Assembly: GCA_947625645.1 (NCBI GenBank)
Contig: CANQPE010000012.1
Coordinates: 1-32,857, forward strand
DNA from: an uncultured Clostridia bacterium
Lineage (GTDB): Bacteria; Bacillota; Clostridia; TANB77; CAG-508
Length of the DNA: 32,857 nt
Direction of reading: 5' to 3'
The notes under the pieces are model-generated. The model made no database searches. It saw only the letters and a program-made list of their open reading frames with translations, and was not told the DNA's origin. Both the position numbers and the translations under genes were made by a program. Positions 15,761 to 26,852 of this stretch are shown piece by piece (within the stretch, counting starts at the first letter, position 1; each line of letters opens with the position of its first letter).

Positions 15761-17132
15761 TCATTTACCTAAACAAAATTTTGAAAAAATTTCATTTAAA
15801 ATATCGTCTGTTACGATTTCACCTGTGATATTTCCCAAATTTTCTAAGATTTCTCTTAAAAAGATGGCAATAATATCTAGTGGCATTTGCTGATCTATGA
15901 CTTCTTTTGCTTTTTCACAACTTAAGTATGCCTTGTGAATAAAATTTTTATGGCGTATATTGGTAATTGTTAAACTGTTGTCTACATTAATTTTTTCAAA
16001 GTCAAAAAGTTGGTGTATGGTTTGGTACAAGTTTTGTATTCCTTGCTCTTTTAAGGTGGATATTTTTACAATTGGATGCTTTGTTTGTTTTATTTCTAGT
16101 GTATTTTCTGTTATTTTTTGCACCAAATCGATTTTATTTAAGACAATAATAGCTGTTTTTTCTTGTGCTAATTCTAGAATTTTTTTATCCTCTTGTGTCA
16201 AGTCTTGGCTACTATCAAAAATTGCAATTAACAAGTCTGCTTTTTCTGCCATTTTTTTTGATTTTTCAATTCCAATTCTTTCTACTTCATCTTTCGCTTC
16301 TCGGATTCCTGCTGTGTCAATTAATTGTAATGGAATCCCTTCAATTGTAACATATTCTTCTATGGTATCTCTTGTCGTGCCTTCTATTTCTGTAACAATG
16401 GCTCTTTCTTCTTGTAACATAGCATTTAACAAAGATGATTTTCCTGCGTTTGGTCTTCCGATAATTGCCGTTTTTATTCCTTCTTTTAGACGTTTTCCAT
16501 TGTCAAAGCTGTTCTCTAATACATGTAACTCTGTTGAAACTGTCGCAAGCATTTTTTGTAGTTCTTGGCTAGTTACGGTATCTAAGTCATATTCAGGATA
16601 ATCAATATCTACTTCTATATTCACCATAACATCCATAACCTTTTGTTTGATTTCTTGTATTTTTTTAGAAAGTTTTCCTTCAAGGCTTTGCATGCCCACT
16701 TTTAGCTCTTTTTCAGATTTTGCCTGTATAATATCCATAACAGCTTCTGCCTGTAATAAATCAATTCTTCCATTTAAAAATGCTTTTTTGGTAAATTCTC
16801 CTGGTTCTGCTAATTCTGCTCCATTTTGTAAGCACAATTCTAAAATCCTTCGTACAATCATTTGCCCGCCATGTGTCTGAATTTCACACATGTTTTCTGT
16901 TGTATAACTTTTTGGAGACTTAAAATAAGATACTAACACTTCATCTACCATTTGATGCTTGTCCATAATATGCCCATATTTGATCGTATACCCTTTTATT
17001 TCTTCTATGGGTTGCGGTTGTTTTGGTTCAAAAATTTTCTCTAAGACTTGAAAACATTCGTTTCCACTCATCCTCACAATTCCAATGCCTCCTATTCCGA
17101 GGAGCCGTAGAGATACAAGCAATGACACTCAT
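15761..17132 (-). CDS. mnmE: tRNA modification GTPase MnmE (TrmE), with an apparent +1 frameshift at codon 12
   Basis: MnmE is the GTPase partner of MnmG in U34 modification. Motifs in the long frame are GIGGIGIVRMSG, the G1 loop GRPNAGKSS, DTAG, NKID and the C-terminal CLGK whose cysteine is catalytic. The family N-terminus is split between frames. ATG 17132 sits behind AAAGGAGGAATTTAT and reads MSVIACISTAP, then the frame is lost. The continuation GIGGIGIVR is in the next frame, as if one extra base (about 17099, CCTC for CCT) were present. The long frame alone could start at GTG 17128, giving 455 residues with an abnormal MSLLVSLRLL start. It could be a sequencing or assembly error, a real mutation or recoding. 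Otherwise the length is normal (about 456 residues when corrected). Confidence 0.92.
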
Positions 17133-17177
17133 ATAAATTCCTCCTTTTGTGGTATGACTTTTTCTATACAAAAAAAT

Positions 17178-17224
17178 AGGTCAAAGTTAGATATTACACC
17201 CCTGTAAAATCCGACCTTTGACCT
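17178..17224 (-). terminator. Rho-independent terminator between jag and mnmE
   Basis: On the minus strand, AGGTCAAAG (17216-17224) pairs with CTTTGACCT (17178-17186) and an A-T7 run follows. A smaller hairpin TTACA-cccc-TGTAA (17195-17208) is nested in the loop. It ends the rpmH-to-jag transcript, or attenuates read-through into mnmE. Confidence 0.75.
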
Positions 17225-17243
17225 CCGATTTTTCTTTATTTTC

Positions 17244-17933
17244 TTATTTTTTTAATGAAATGACAACTTTTCTATGTGGTTCCTCCCCTATGCTCATTGT
17301 TTCTACTTTTGGATGTCCTTGTAATTGACTATGAATAATTTTTCTCTCATAGGCTTGCATAGGTTCTAATGTAATTGATTTTCTTGTTTTTACAACTGTT
17401 TTAGCAACCTTTTGTGCCAATTCTTGTAATGTTTTTTCTCTTTTTTCTTTATATCCCTCAATATCTAGTAATACACGCATTTTTTGCTCTACCCCTTTTG
17501 CTGCAATTGCTGATAGAATTGTCTGTAAAGCATATAATGTTTCTCCTCGGTATCCAATTAAATGTCCTAAATTAGAATTATGGATTTGAATTTCTACCCC
17601 TGTTTCATTTGTGGAAACATGATACTGTGTTCCTTCTGGAAGTGTTTTTACCCATTCTTCTAAAAATTTTTCAACATTTTCTTTGGCTTTTTGTTGATTT
17701 TCTGGGGATATACTTATTTCTGTTTTTTGTGTTTTTATCGTTTCTGGTTTTTTCACATTTTCTTTTACTGTTAATTCTACTTTGACAACACGAGGTGCTA
17801 ATATGCTAAAAAAGCTTCTTTTATCGTCATTTTGTAATACTTTTATCTCCACGAAATCTCTGGGTACTTTTAATTGTTTCAAGCCATTTTCAATTGCTTC
17901 ATTTGTGGTTTTTCCTTCTGCAACAACGGTCAT
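17244..17933 (-). CDS. jag: RNA-binding protein Jag (SpoIIIJ-associated; KhpB)
   Basis: A 229-residue protein; ATG 17933 follows AGGAGGGGAAAGCAA. The Jag-N domain is at residues 1-55 (MTVVAEGKTTNEAIENGLKQ), a linker follows, the KH domain is at about 85-160 with HLIGYRGETLYALQ, and the R3H domain is at about 165-229 ending EEPHRKVVISLKK. Jag/KhpB is a cytoplasmic RNA-binding protein linked to cell elongation and division, almost always next to yidC. The gene lies 23 bp after yidC in the rpmH operon. Confidence 0.95.
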   Translation of the reverse strand: MTVVAEGKTTNEAIENGLKQLKVPRDFVEIKVLQNDDKRSFFSILAPRVVKVELTVKENVKKPETIKTQKTEISISPENQQKAKENVEKFLEEWVKTLPEGTQYHVSTNETGVEIQIHNSNLGHLIGYRGETLYALQTILSAIAAKGVEQKMRVLLDIEGYKEKREKTLQELAQKVAKTVVKTRKSITLEPMQAYERKIIHSQLQGHPKVETMSIGEEPHRKVVISLKK

Positions 17934-17956
17934 TTGCTTTCCCCTCCTAATTTCTA

Positions 17957-18844
17957 TTATTCTTTCACAATTTTATTTAAAACCAATCTTTCAATCATCA
18001 TAGCCAAATTGTTGACTAACCAATATAATGCTAATCCCAATGGAGCAACCAATGAGATAGAAACAGACATGATTGGCATCATCCATGACATCATTTTATT
18101 GGTTTGTTCCATAGGATCTATTTCTTCTTCCTCTTTCACAACCATGCTTTTTTCTTTTTCGTCTTTATTTTCGATAACTTCATTTGTACGTTTTTGATTG
18201 GATCCTTGCATTACTGTCACTAATTTCATAGAAATAAATGTTGATAAAATGTATAAAACTGGAATAATATATACTGTCCAATCTTCTAAATTTTGTTGCG
18301 GTATTTTACTTAAATCTAATCCTAAAAAGTTCATATTCAATTGATATTGGCTAAGCGATGTATCTTCTGGATTTTGTTCTTGTAAAAACGCAACTTCTCT
18401 AATAATATCAATTTCTGGATATGCTGCACTAATGTTTTTCCCAGATTGCCTTAATTGCTCTATATGTTGATTAATCGTGCCTTCGTCTATCTTTTTCATA
18501 TATGTTAGTGGACATCTTACCATATAGAAAATGGAAATCAATAAAATAAACTGTAATATGGCACTAAAACATCCACTCATTGGACTAATATTTTCCTCTT
18601 TGTATAAGCGCATGATTTCTTGGTTTAATTTTTCTGGGTCATTTTTATATTTAAACTGTATCACTTTCATTTGTTCTTGTATCTTCATGTTTTTCTTCAT
18701 TGATTTTTGTTGTTTGATTGCTAATGGCAACATGAGGATTTTAATAACGAGCGTAAATAAAATCATTGCTAAACCATAGTTTTGAACAAATTGGTAAATA
18801 AAGTTCAAAAGATATCCAAATATATTTGCAAAAAATTGAAACAT
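17957..18844 (-). CDS. yidC: Membrane protein insertase YidC/Oxa1 (SpoIIIJ)
   Basis: A 295-residue polytopic protein of the short Gram-positive form without the large periplasmic domain. The first transmembrane segment (20-42) is followed by a cytosolic hairpin (KQQKSMKKNMKIQEQMKVIQ), then segments near 95-112, 187-207 and 255-280. The family motif region PMSGCFSAILQFILLISIFY is present. A basic/acidic insertion around 215-245 (KRTNEVIENKDEKEKSM) is longer than I would expect. It inserts proteins into the membrane alone or with SecYEG. It sits between yidD and jag and could serve the nearby membrane-rich secretion machine, as it serves all membrane proteins. Confidence 0.95.
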   Translation of the reverse strand: MFQFFANIFGYLLNFIYQFVQNYGLAMILFTLVIKILMLPLAIKQQKSMKKNMKIQEQMKVIQFKYKNDPEKLNQEIMRLYKEENISPMSGCFSAILQFILLISIFYMVRCPLTYMKKIDEGTINQHIEQLRQSGKNISAAYPEIDIIREVAFLQEQNPEDTSLSQYQLNMNFLGLDLSKIPQQNLEDWTVYIIPVLYILSTFISMKLVTVMQGSNQKRTNEVIENKDEKEKSMVVKEEEEIDPMEQTNKMMSWMMPIMSVSISLVAPLGLALYWLVNNLAMMIERLVLNKIVKE

Positions 18845-18859
18845 ATTGCCCCCTTCCCA

Positions 18860-19078
18860 TTATTTTAACGGGTCATATCCACCTTTTGCTAAAGGATTAC
18901 AACGTAAAATTCTCCATCCACCTAATATAATTCCTTTCAATGCTCCGTACTTATGAATGGCTTGTTTCGTGTATTCTGAGCAGGTTGGATAATATTTACA
19001 ATGGATTTGTTTACTGGCAAGCCATGTTGATATATGTTTTTGATACCAATTGATTAAAACGATTAATACCTGTTTCAT
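18860..19078 (-). CDS. yidD: Membrane protein insertion efficiency factor YidD
   Basis: A 72-residue protein. The family motifs INWYQKHIS, KYYPTCSEYTKQAI, GGWRILRCNPLAKGGYDP are all present, and the length is normal for YidD. It is membrane-associated and helps YidC-dependent insertion. The gene sits between rnpA and yidC (15 bp before yidC). Confidence 0.96.
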   Translation of the reverse strand: MKQVLIVLINWYQKHISTWLASKQIHCKYYPTCSEYTKQAIHKYGALKGIILGGWRILRCNPLAKGGYDPLK

Positions 19079-19087
19079 CTTTTTCCT

Positions 19088-19441
19088 TTATTCCTTATTT
19101 TTTAGGATTTTTGCCTGCATAAATATACTTTCTACATCCTTTTTGATATCTTGAAATTGCACATTTTGTGGATCAGCTTTTTTCTTCCACAAAAACACAA
19201 TTTGATTTCCTGTTTTTAGCTGTTCTTCATAGAAAGAATAACTCTCTCTGATCAATCTTTTTAGATAATTTCTTTTTACGGCTTTACAGATTTTCACACT
19301 AATGGCTAGTCCTAAAAAGTTAAAAGGTTGTTGTCTGTTTTTCTGGATAAAAGCAAGTAGATTTTTTCCAGAAAAACAAGTCCCCTTTGTTAAAACGTTT
19401 CGAAATTCGTAATTTTTTTTCATCATTTTGGTTTTTTTCAC
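19088..19441 (-). CDS. rnpA: Ribonuclease P protein component RnpA
   Basis: A 117-residue basic protein, the small subunit of the ribozyme that matures tRNA 5' ends. The signature AVKRNYLKRLIRESY (about 53-67) is intact. The start is GTG 19441 with AAGGGGAAATGCAGTA upstream; ATG codons five and six residues in are alternatives. It follows rpmH by 45 bp, the conserved rpmH-rnpA order. Confidence 0.95.
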   Translation of the reverse strand: MKKTKMMKKNYEFRNVLTKGTCFSGKNLLAFIQKNRQQPFNFLGLAISVKICKAVKRNYLKRLIRESYSFYEEQLKTGNQIVFLWKKKADPQNVQFQDIKKDVESIFMQAKILKNKE

Positions 19442-19486
19442 TACTGCATTTCCCCTTCTGGCAAAATAAGTATGAAAAAATAAATC

Positions 19487-19621
19487 CTATGCTGTTAATT
19501 TTTTTCTACCTTTTGCTCTTCTAGCTTTTAGTACATTTCTTCCTGCTCTTGTTTTCATTCTTTTCATAAAGCCATGTTCCTTTTTTTCTTGTCTATTTTT
19601 TGGTTGGTATGTTCTTTTCAT
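19487..19621 (-). CDS. rpmH: 50S ribosomal protein L34
   Basis: A 44-residue protein read directly from the sequence: [18 protein letters not shown], then [17 protein letters not shown] and AKGRKKLTA. This is the canonical L34 sequence and length, with Lys/Arg making up over a third of residues. ATG 19621 follows AGGAGGTGCTAGATT. It heads the leftward operon rpmH-rnpA-yidD-yidC-jag. Confidence 0.98.
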   Translation of the reverse strand: MKRTYQPKNRQEKKEHGFMKRMKTRAGRNVLKARRAKGRKKLTA

Positions 19622-19669
19622 AATCTAGCACCTCCTACTGTTTTTTATTCTAAAATAACGAGTATCTCG

Positions 19670-19699
19670 ATTATACCTCATTTCCCATAGGATTGTCAA
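19670..19699 (-). promoter_or_regulatory. Promoter of the rpmH operon
   Basis: On the minus strand, consensus TTGACA (19694-19699), an 18-bp spacer and consensus TATAAT (19670-19675), about 48 bp before rpmH. Confidence 0.85.
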
Positions 19700-19803
19700 G
19701 TCTATTTGCAAATTTTTTTTGTAATATTTTTGAAATATTTCTTGAGTTTTCCACACTTTTTGAAATACTTTTCCACATTTTTTATTTTTTTTCCACAATT
19801 TTA

Positions 19804-19833
19804 TTGACTTATTGACAAAAAATTTGTTATGAT
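19804..19833 (+). promoter_or_regulatory. Promoter of dnaA
   Basis: TTGACT (19804-19809), an 18-bp spacer and TATGAT (19828-19833). The three TTTTCCACA boxes lie just upstream and the two perfect DnaA boxes lie in the leader before the start codon, so DnaA could repress it. Confidence 0.6.
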
Positions 19834-19978
19834 AGGGGCATATAAAAAAAAGGTTATTTTCTATGAAAAAAGTAGAATTCGTGTTCGTAAAAAAATGGGC
19901 TTTTTTACAGAAATATGACAAAGTTATCAACAGTTGTGGATAACTTTGTGGATAATTTTTAGAAAGGATGTATGACAG

Positions 19979-21337
19979 ATGGATATTGACAAAGAGGAAC
20001 TTTTAACCAAAATAAAAGAGACCTTAAAAGGTGAAGTATCTGCAATTTCTTATGATACTTGGATCAATTCTTTAGGTATTCAATCCATTGAGAACAATCA
20101 TATTGTTTTCACAACTTTATCAGAATATCAAAGAGATTTTATCGAAAATCGTTTTAAGGATTTGATATTTTTTACGCTAAAATATATTACCAATAGAGAA
20201 TTTACTTTTTCCGTGCTAGATTTGTCTGCAGATAAAACTGTTCAAAAAGAAGGAGAAGTCATTAAAGAAACACAATCCAACATACCAGAAACGGAATTGG
20301 AAACCAACCGCCAGACGTTAAATCCCAAATATACTTTTGAAACATTTGTCGTCGGAAATAATAATCGCTTTGCACATGCTGCAGCATTGGCCATTGGAAA
20401 CGAACCTGGAAAATCTTATAATCCCTTATTTTTATATGGTGGCGTAGGATTGGGAAAAACGCATCTCATGCAGGCAATTGGTAACAGAATTATTGAAGAA
20501 AATAGAAAATCAAATGTGCTGTATGTCACATCAGAAAAATTTACAAACCAATTAATCAATGCTTTAAAAGACAATAAGACAGAAGTCTTTCGTAATAAAT
20601 ATCGCAATATTGATACTTTGTTAATTGACGATATTCAGTTTATTGCAGGAAAAGAAAGAATTCAAGAAGAATTTTTCCACACATTCAACGCTTTGAGAGA
20701 GGAAGGAAAACAGATTGTCATTTCCAGTGATAAACCACCTAGAGATATTGATTTTTTGGAGGATAGGTTAAAATCTAGGTTTGAATGGGGATTACTAGCA
20801 GATATTTCTTGCCCAGACTACGAAACACGTTTAGCCATTTTAAGAAAGAAAGCTCAAGATGAAAAAATTATTGTAGATGATGCCATCCTTTCCGATATTG
20901 CCAACAAGATAGACTCAAATATTAGGGAATTAGAAGGCGTTTTTAATAAAATAGTCGCAAGAGCTTCTTTAACACATAGTCCTATTACACTAGAGCAAGC
21001 CGAAGTGATTATAAATGAATTTAAACTAAAAAGTGAAAAAGTCATTTCAAGTGATTTTATCAAAGAAACCATTTCTAAATATTTTAACATAGATAAAAAT
21101 GATTTAGCGGGGGAAAAAAGGTCTAATGATATTGCTTTTCCAAGACAAATTGCCATGTTTCTATGTAGAGAAGTTGCCAACATGTCTTTTCCACAGATAG
21201 GAAAGGATTTTGGAAACAGGGACCATTCCACTGTTATGCATGCTTATAATAAAATCAAAAAAGAAATAAAAGATAAAAGTAATACCAAGTTAATTGTGGA
21301 AAGTGTGAAAAACATCATCACAAGTGATACGGAATAG
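19979..21337 (+). CDS. dnaA: Chromosomal replication initiator DnaA
   Basis: A 452-residue protein of normal length. Domain I is at residues 1-80 and a short linker at 81-113. The AAA+ domain has Walker A GGVGLGKT (154-161) and Walker B LLIDDIQ (214-220). Domain IV has the DnaA signature FGNRDHSTVMHAYNKI (411-426). It binds the boxes in both flanking gaps and opens the origin. ATG 19979 follows AAAGGATG at 10 nt. It is followed by oriC and dnaN. Confidence 0.98.
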   Translation: MDIDKEELLTKIKETLKGEVSAISYDTWINSLGIQSIENNHIVFTTLSEYQRDFIENRFKDLIFFTLKYITNREFTFSVLDLSADKTVQKEGEVIKETQSNIPETELETNRQTLNPKYTFETFVVGNNNRFAHAAALAIGNEPGKSYNPLFLYGGVGLGKTHLMQAIGNRIIEENRKSNVLYVTSEKFTNQLINALKDNKTEVFRNKYRNIDTLLIDDIQFIAGKERIQEEFFHTFNALREEGKQIVISSDKPPRDIDFLEDRLKSRFEWGLLADISCPDYETRLAILRKKAQDEKIIVDDAILSDIANKIDSNIRELEGVFNKIVARASLTHSPITLEQAEVIINEFKLKSEKVISSDFIKETISKYFNIDKNDLAGEKRSNDIAFPRQIAMFLCREVANMSFPQIGKDFGNRDHSTVMHAYNKIKKEIKDKSNTKLIVESVKNIITSDTE

Positions 21338-21667
21338 GGGAGTGTAAGAAATTTGTTACTTTTTGAAATCTCTGTTTGTCAAAATACTTGTTTGAAAAAA
21401 TAAAATGAATCTTTTCTTACGGAAGTACTACATTCATTATCCACAGGTACTTGTGAATAGGCTGTGTATAAACTGTGTATATCTCTATTTTCCACAAAAA
21501 AGTTATGCACATGTGAAAAATTTGAAAAGTTATCCACTAAATTATGCACATGTATTTTATTACGGATTGTAACTTTCAACATAGTTTTCCACAGTTTCCA
21601 CAACACCTACTACTACTACTACTAAATATATTATTTATTTTATTATTATATTAAAGGAGGAACCAAA
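21338..21667 (+). other. Probable replication origin oriC (dnaA-dnaN intergenic)
   Basis: The 330-bp gap holds a perfect DnaA box TTATCCACA (21437-21445) and a series of near-boxes: TGTGTATAA (21463-21471), TTTTCCACA (21488-21496 and 21585-21593), TTATGCACA (21503-21511 and 21542-21550), TTATCCACT (21530-21538) and GTTTCCACA (21594-21602). These lead directly into six CTA trios (21607-21624) and an A+T-only stretch up to the dnaN ribosome site. Box cluster, DnaA-trio and AT-rich unwinding element in this order is the accepted bacterial basal unwinding layout. Genes diverge from here on both sides. Confidence 0.9.
21607..21653 (+). promoter_or_regulatory. DnaA-trio array and DNA unwinding element
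   Basis: Six uninterrupted CTA triplets (complement 3'-GAT-5') at 21607-21624, adjoining a DnaA-box-like GTTTCCACA, then an A/T-only stretch from 21625 to about 21653. DnaA filaments bind such trios to separate strands. Six perfect repeats is more regular than the interrupted array I recall for Bacillus subtilis. Confidence 0.85.
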
Positions 21668-22786
21668 ATGAAATTTTCATGTTACAAAGACAAAATGTTA
21701 AAAGCCATCAACTCTGTTGTTAGAGGTGTAGCTTCAAAGACAACCATGCCTATACTTGAAGGAATTTTTATTCAAACAAATGATAATGAAATTAAATTAA
21801 CAACCTATGATTTAGAAATAGGAATCGAATATATTATAGAGTGTGAGATAAAAGAACATGGTAGTACAGTAGTCAATGCCATCATGTTTAGTGAAATTAT
21901 AAGAAAACTTCCAGATACAGAAATTGAAATTACCGTCAATGAAAATAACTTATTAGAAATAGAATGTGAAGGTAGTCATTATAAATTAGCAACAATGAAT
22001 CCAAATGAATTTCCAGAATTACCAAAAATTGAAGTGGAAAATTCTATTGAAATAGAACAAAATACGCTAAAAACAATGATTAGAAAAACAATATTTGCTG
22101 TTAGTACAGAAGAAAGTAGACCGATATTCACAGGTTGTTTAATGGAAGTGGAAAACAATAAATTAAATTTAGTAGCAGTGGATGGTTTCCGTTTAGCGTT
22201 AAGAAGAGTGTATTTGAATAAAAAAACAAATGATTTTACAGCAGTGATTCCAGGAAAAACGTTAAACGAAGTCAATAAAATTTTATTGGATTCTTTCGAT
22301 ACCGTAAAAATTGGAATTTCTAAAAATCAAGCTTTGTTTGAGATGGATAATTGTAAAGTAGTAACGAGAATATTAGATGGTGAGTTTTTAAATTATAAAA
22401 ATGTGATTCCAACGAGTTGGGAAACAAGAATTAAAGTAAATAAAGCAAATTTGCAAGATTGTTTTGAAAGAATTAGTTTAATTTCTTCTTCTAGTATTGA
22501 AAAAGAAAAAAAATATCCCGTAAAAGTGCAAGTAGATATTGGCAAAGTCACCATTTCTTGTACGAACCAAACAGGAGATGCCAAGGAAGAATTATTTTTA
22601 ACAACAGAAGGAAAAAACTTAGAAGTAGGGTTTAATCCAAAATATTTTTTAGATAGTTTAAAAGTTATTGAAGATGAGGAAGTATATGTGGAATTTGGTT
22701 CTAACATATCTCCATGTTTAGTAAAATCTATTGAAAATAATGATTATGTGTATATGATTTTACCAATTCGTATTAAAGAAGATTAA
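21668..22786 (+). CDS. dnaN: DNA polymerase III beta sliding clamp DnaN
   Basis: A 372-residue protein of normal length with the three repeated clamp domains (about 1-125, 126-250, 251-372). It starts MKFSCYKDKMLKAINSVVRGV and ends with the typical MILPIR motif (YVYMILPIRIKED), part of the partner-binding pocket. ATG 21668 follows AAAGGAGGAACCAAA. It forms the ring that tethers replicative polymerase to DNA. The gene is bounded by oriC and a strong hairpin terminator. Confidence 0.98.
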   Translation: MKFSCYKDKMLKAINSVVRGVASKTTMPILEGIFIQTNDNEIKLTTYDLEIGIEYIIECEIKEHGSTVVNAIMFSEIIRKLPDTEIEITVNENNLLEIECEGSHYKLATMNPNEFPELPKIEVENSIEIEQNTLKTMIRKTIFAVSTEESRPIFTGCLMEVENNKLNLVAVDGFRLALRRVYLNKKTNDFTAVIPGKTLNEVNKILLDSFDTVKIGISKNQALFEMDNCKVVTRILDGEFLNYKNVIPTSWETRIKVNKANLQDCFERISLISSSSIEKEKKYPVKVQVDIGKVTISCTNQTGDAKEELFLTTEGKNLEVGFNPKYFLDSLKVIEDEEVYVEFGSNISPCLVKSIENNDYVYMILPIRIKED

Positions 22787-22824
22787 AATTGAATTTTTTA
22801 TTTTAATAAAAAATAAATTAAGTG

Positions 22825-22871
22825 AAATTAAGATTTTTTATGCTATACAAATTGCTAAAAAATCTTAATTT
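22825..22871 (+). terminator. Hairpin terminator after dnaN
   Basis: Perfect 16-bp arms AAATTAAGATTTTTTA (22825-22840) and TAAAAAATCTTAATTT (22856-22871) with a 15-nt loop, followed by TATTTTTTG. The AT-only stem is weak in strength but long. Confidence 0.75.
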
Positions 22872-23013
22872 TATTTTTTGTGGAAAAAAAATTTAAAAAA
22901 AATTAAAAATAATAAAAAATAAAATAAAAAAAATAGAAAAAATAAGAAAAAAAGAGAAAATAAAATGTGAAAAGACTAGCAAAAAAAAAAAAAAAAGCTA
23001 TAATAAAAAAAAA

Positions 23014-23110
<97 letters not shown>

Positions 23111-23119
23111 TGCTATACT
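23111..23119 (+). promoter_or_regulatory. Extended -10 promoter element of recF
   Basis: TGCTATACT reads as an extended -10 (TGn plus TATACT) 31 bp before the recF start. The -35 position falls in poly-A, so the extended -10 and an A-tract UP-like element would have to do the work. Confidence 0.5.
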
Positions 23120-23149
23120 AAAAAAACAATACACAAAAAGGTGAATATC

Positions 23150-26159
<3,010 letters not shown>

Positions 26160-26162
26160 AAT

Positions 26163-26197
26163 TTAAGAGAGTGTTAAAACAAATAACACTCTCTTAA
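26163..26197 (+). terminator. Hairpin terminator after gyrB
   Basis: Perfect 14-bp arms TTAAGAGAGTGTTA (26163-26176) and TAACACTCTCTTAA (26184-26197), loop AAACAAA, 3 bp past the gyrB stop. The T-run after it is poor, so its strength is uncertain. Confidence 0.7.
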
Positions 26198-26852
26198 TCT
26201 ATAAACAAATGATAATTTTCACTAAGACTAATATATCTAATATTTAAACCTAATATATATTGCTATATAAATAAGCTCGATACCACATATATTAATCATT
26301 CGTTCGACTATTAATACACCAAAAGTAACCATATTCATCCAAAACGAGGGACTAGTAACAACCACTAAAAGTTAGATATAAAAATAGTCTTAGCTCGAAT
26401 ATATTACCTATACTGTAACCATATATGAAATAAGAAAAAAATATAGCTTGCATACAAATAATATACTCTTCTCGCCGACACAGTATTCTATATAACATAC
26501 AAAATACAATATCTTTGTCCGAATGATAAGAAATAAAAGTTATTTAGTATCACTCTTGGCTCAACTATCATTCATTTTATACTAATAGTATAGACAGAAT
26601 TAAAGAATTTATTCAAAAATTTCAAAAAAAAATAAAAACGATGAAAAGCCAAAATAAGCGGTTTTCAATTTTTTTTCATATATTTAGTTCAGTAAGAGAA
26701 AAATCAAAATAAACACAAAATGGCTAGAAATCAACAAAAAATGAAGGTAAAAAAAGAACTATATAGTATAAAAATGTCAAAATTTGTCGAAATAATTTTC
26801 TTGACAAACGAACAAGCCTGTTATAAAATGTGAAAACAAAGGAGGTTGATAC
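26198..26852. other. Long gene-free leader between gyrB and the insert genes
   Basis: The 655 bp after the gyrB terminator have no credible frame on either strand. Composition differs from the flanks: more balanced A/T and C/G, many ATATAT runs, and scattered CTCGA, TTCGA, TCGCCGA and CCGAAT motifs. A perfect 15-bp palindrome TATACTAATAGTATA occurs at 26579-26593. From about 26600 the sequence returns to the A-rich style and ends in a strong promoter at 26801-26829. It could be the remnant of older DNA, a regulatory region or an untranslated RNA. I recognise no RNA family. Confidence 0.6.
26801..26829 (+). promoter_or_regulatory. Promoter of the gyrB-gyrA insert operon
   Basis: Consensus TTGACA (26801-26806), a 17-bp spacer and TAAAAT (26824-26829), 23 bp before the first insert gene and its GGAGG site. 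Confidence 0.75.

Larger units (their letters stand above)
19622..19978. other. rpmH-dnaA intergenic region with DnaA-box-like sites (possible bipartite origin half)
   Basis: This 357-bp divergent region has two perfect DnaA boxes TGTGGATAA at 19935-19943 and 19947-19955, a one-mismatch box TTATCAACA at 19924-19932, and three TTTTCCACA (one mismatch) at 19747-19755, 19769-19777 and 19789-19797 with 20-22 bp spacing. The pattern fits DnaA autoregulation of dnaA and, as in Bacillus, a second DnaA-box cluster of a bipartite origin. It also holds the divergent promoters of rpmH and dnaA. Confidence 0.8.

Noticed and set aside
17097..17102. Programmed +1 frameshifting in mnmE
   Set aside because: The shift site lacks a slippery codon allowing tRNA re-pairing and has no upstream stimulatory Shine-Dalgarno element at the right distance. 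Error or mutation is simpler.
19625..19930. A 101-codon minus-strand frame across the rpmH-dnaA gap
   Set aside because: It covers promoters and DnaA boxes on DNA with clear regulatory content, and the protein is low-complexity.
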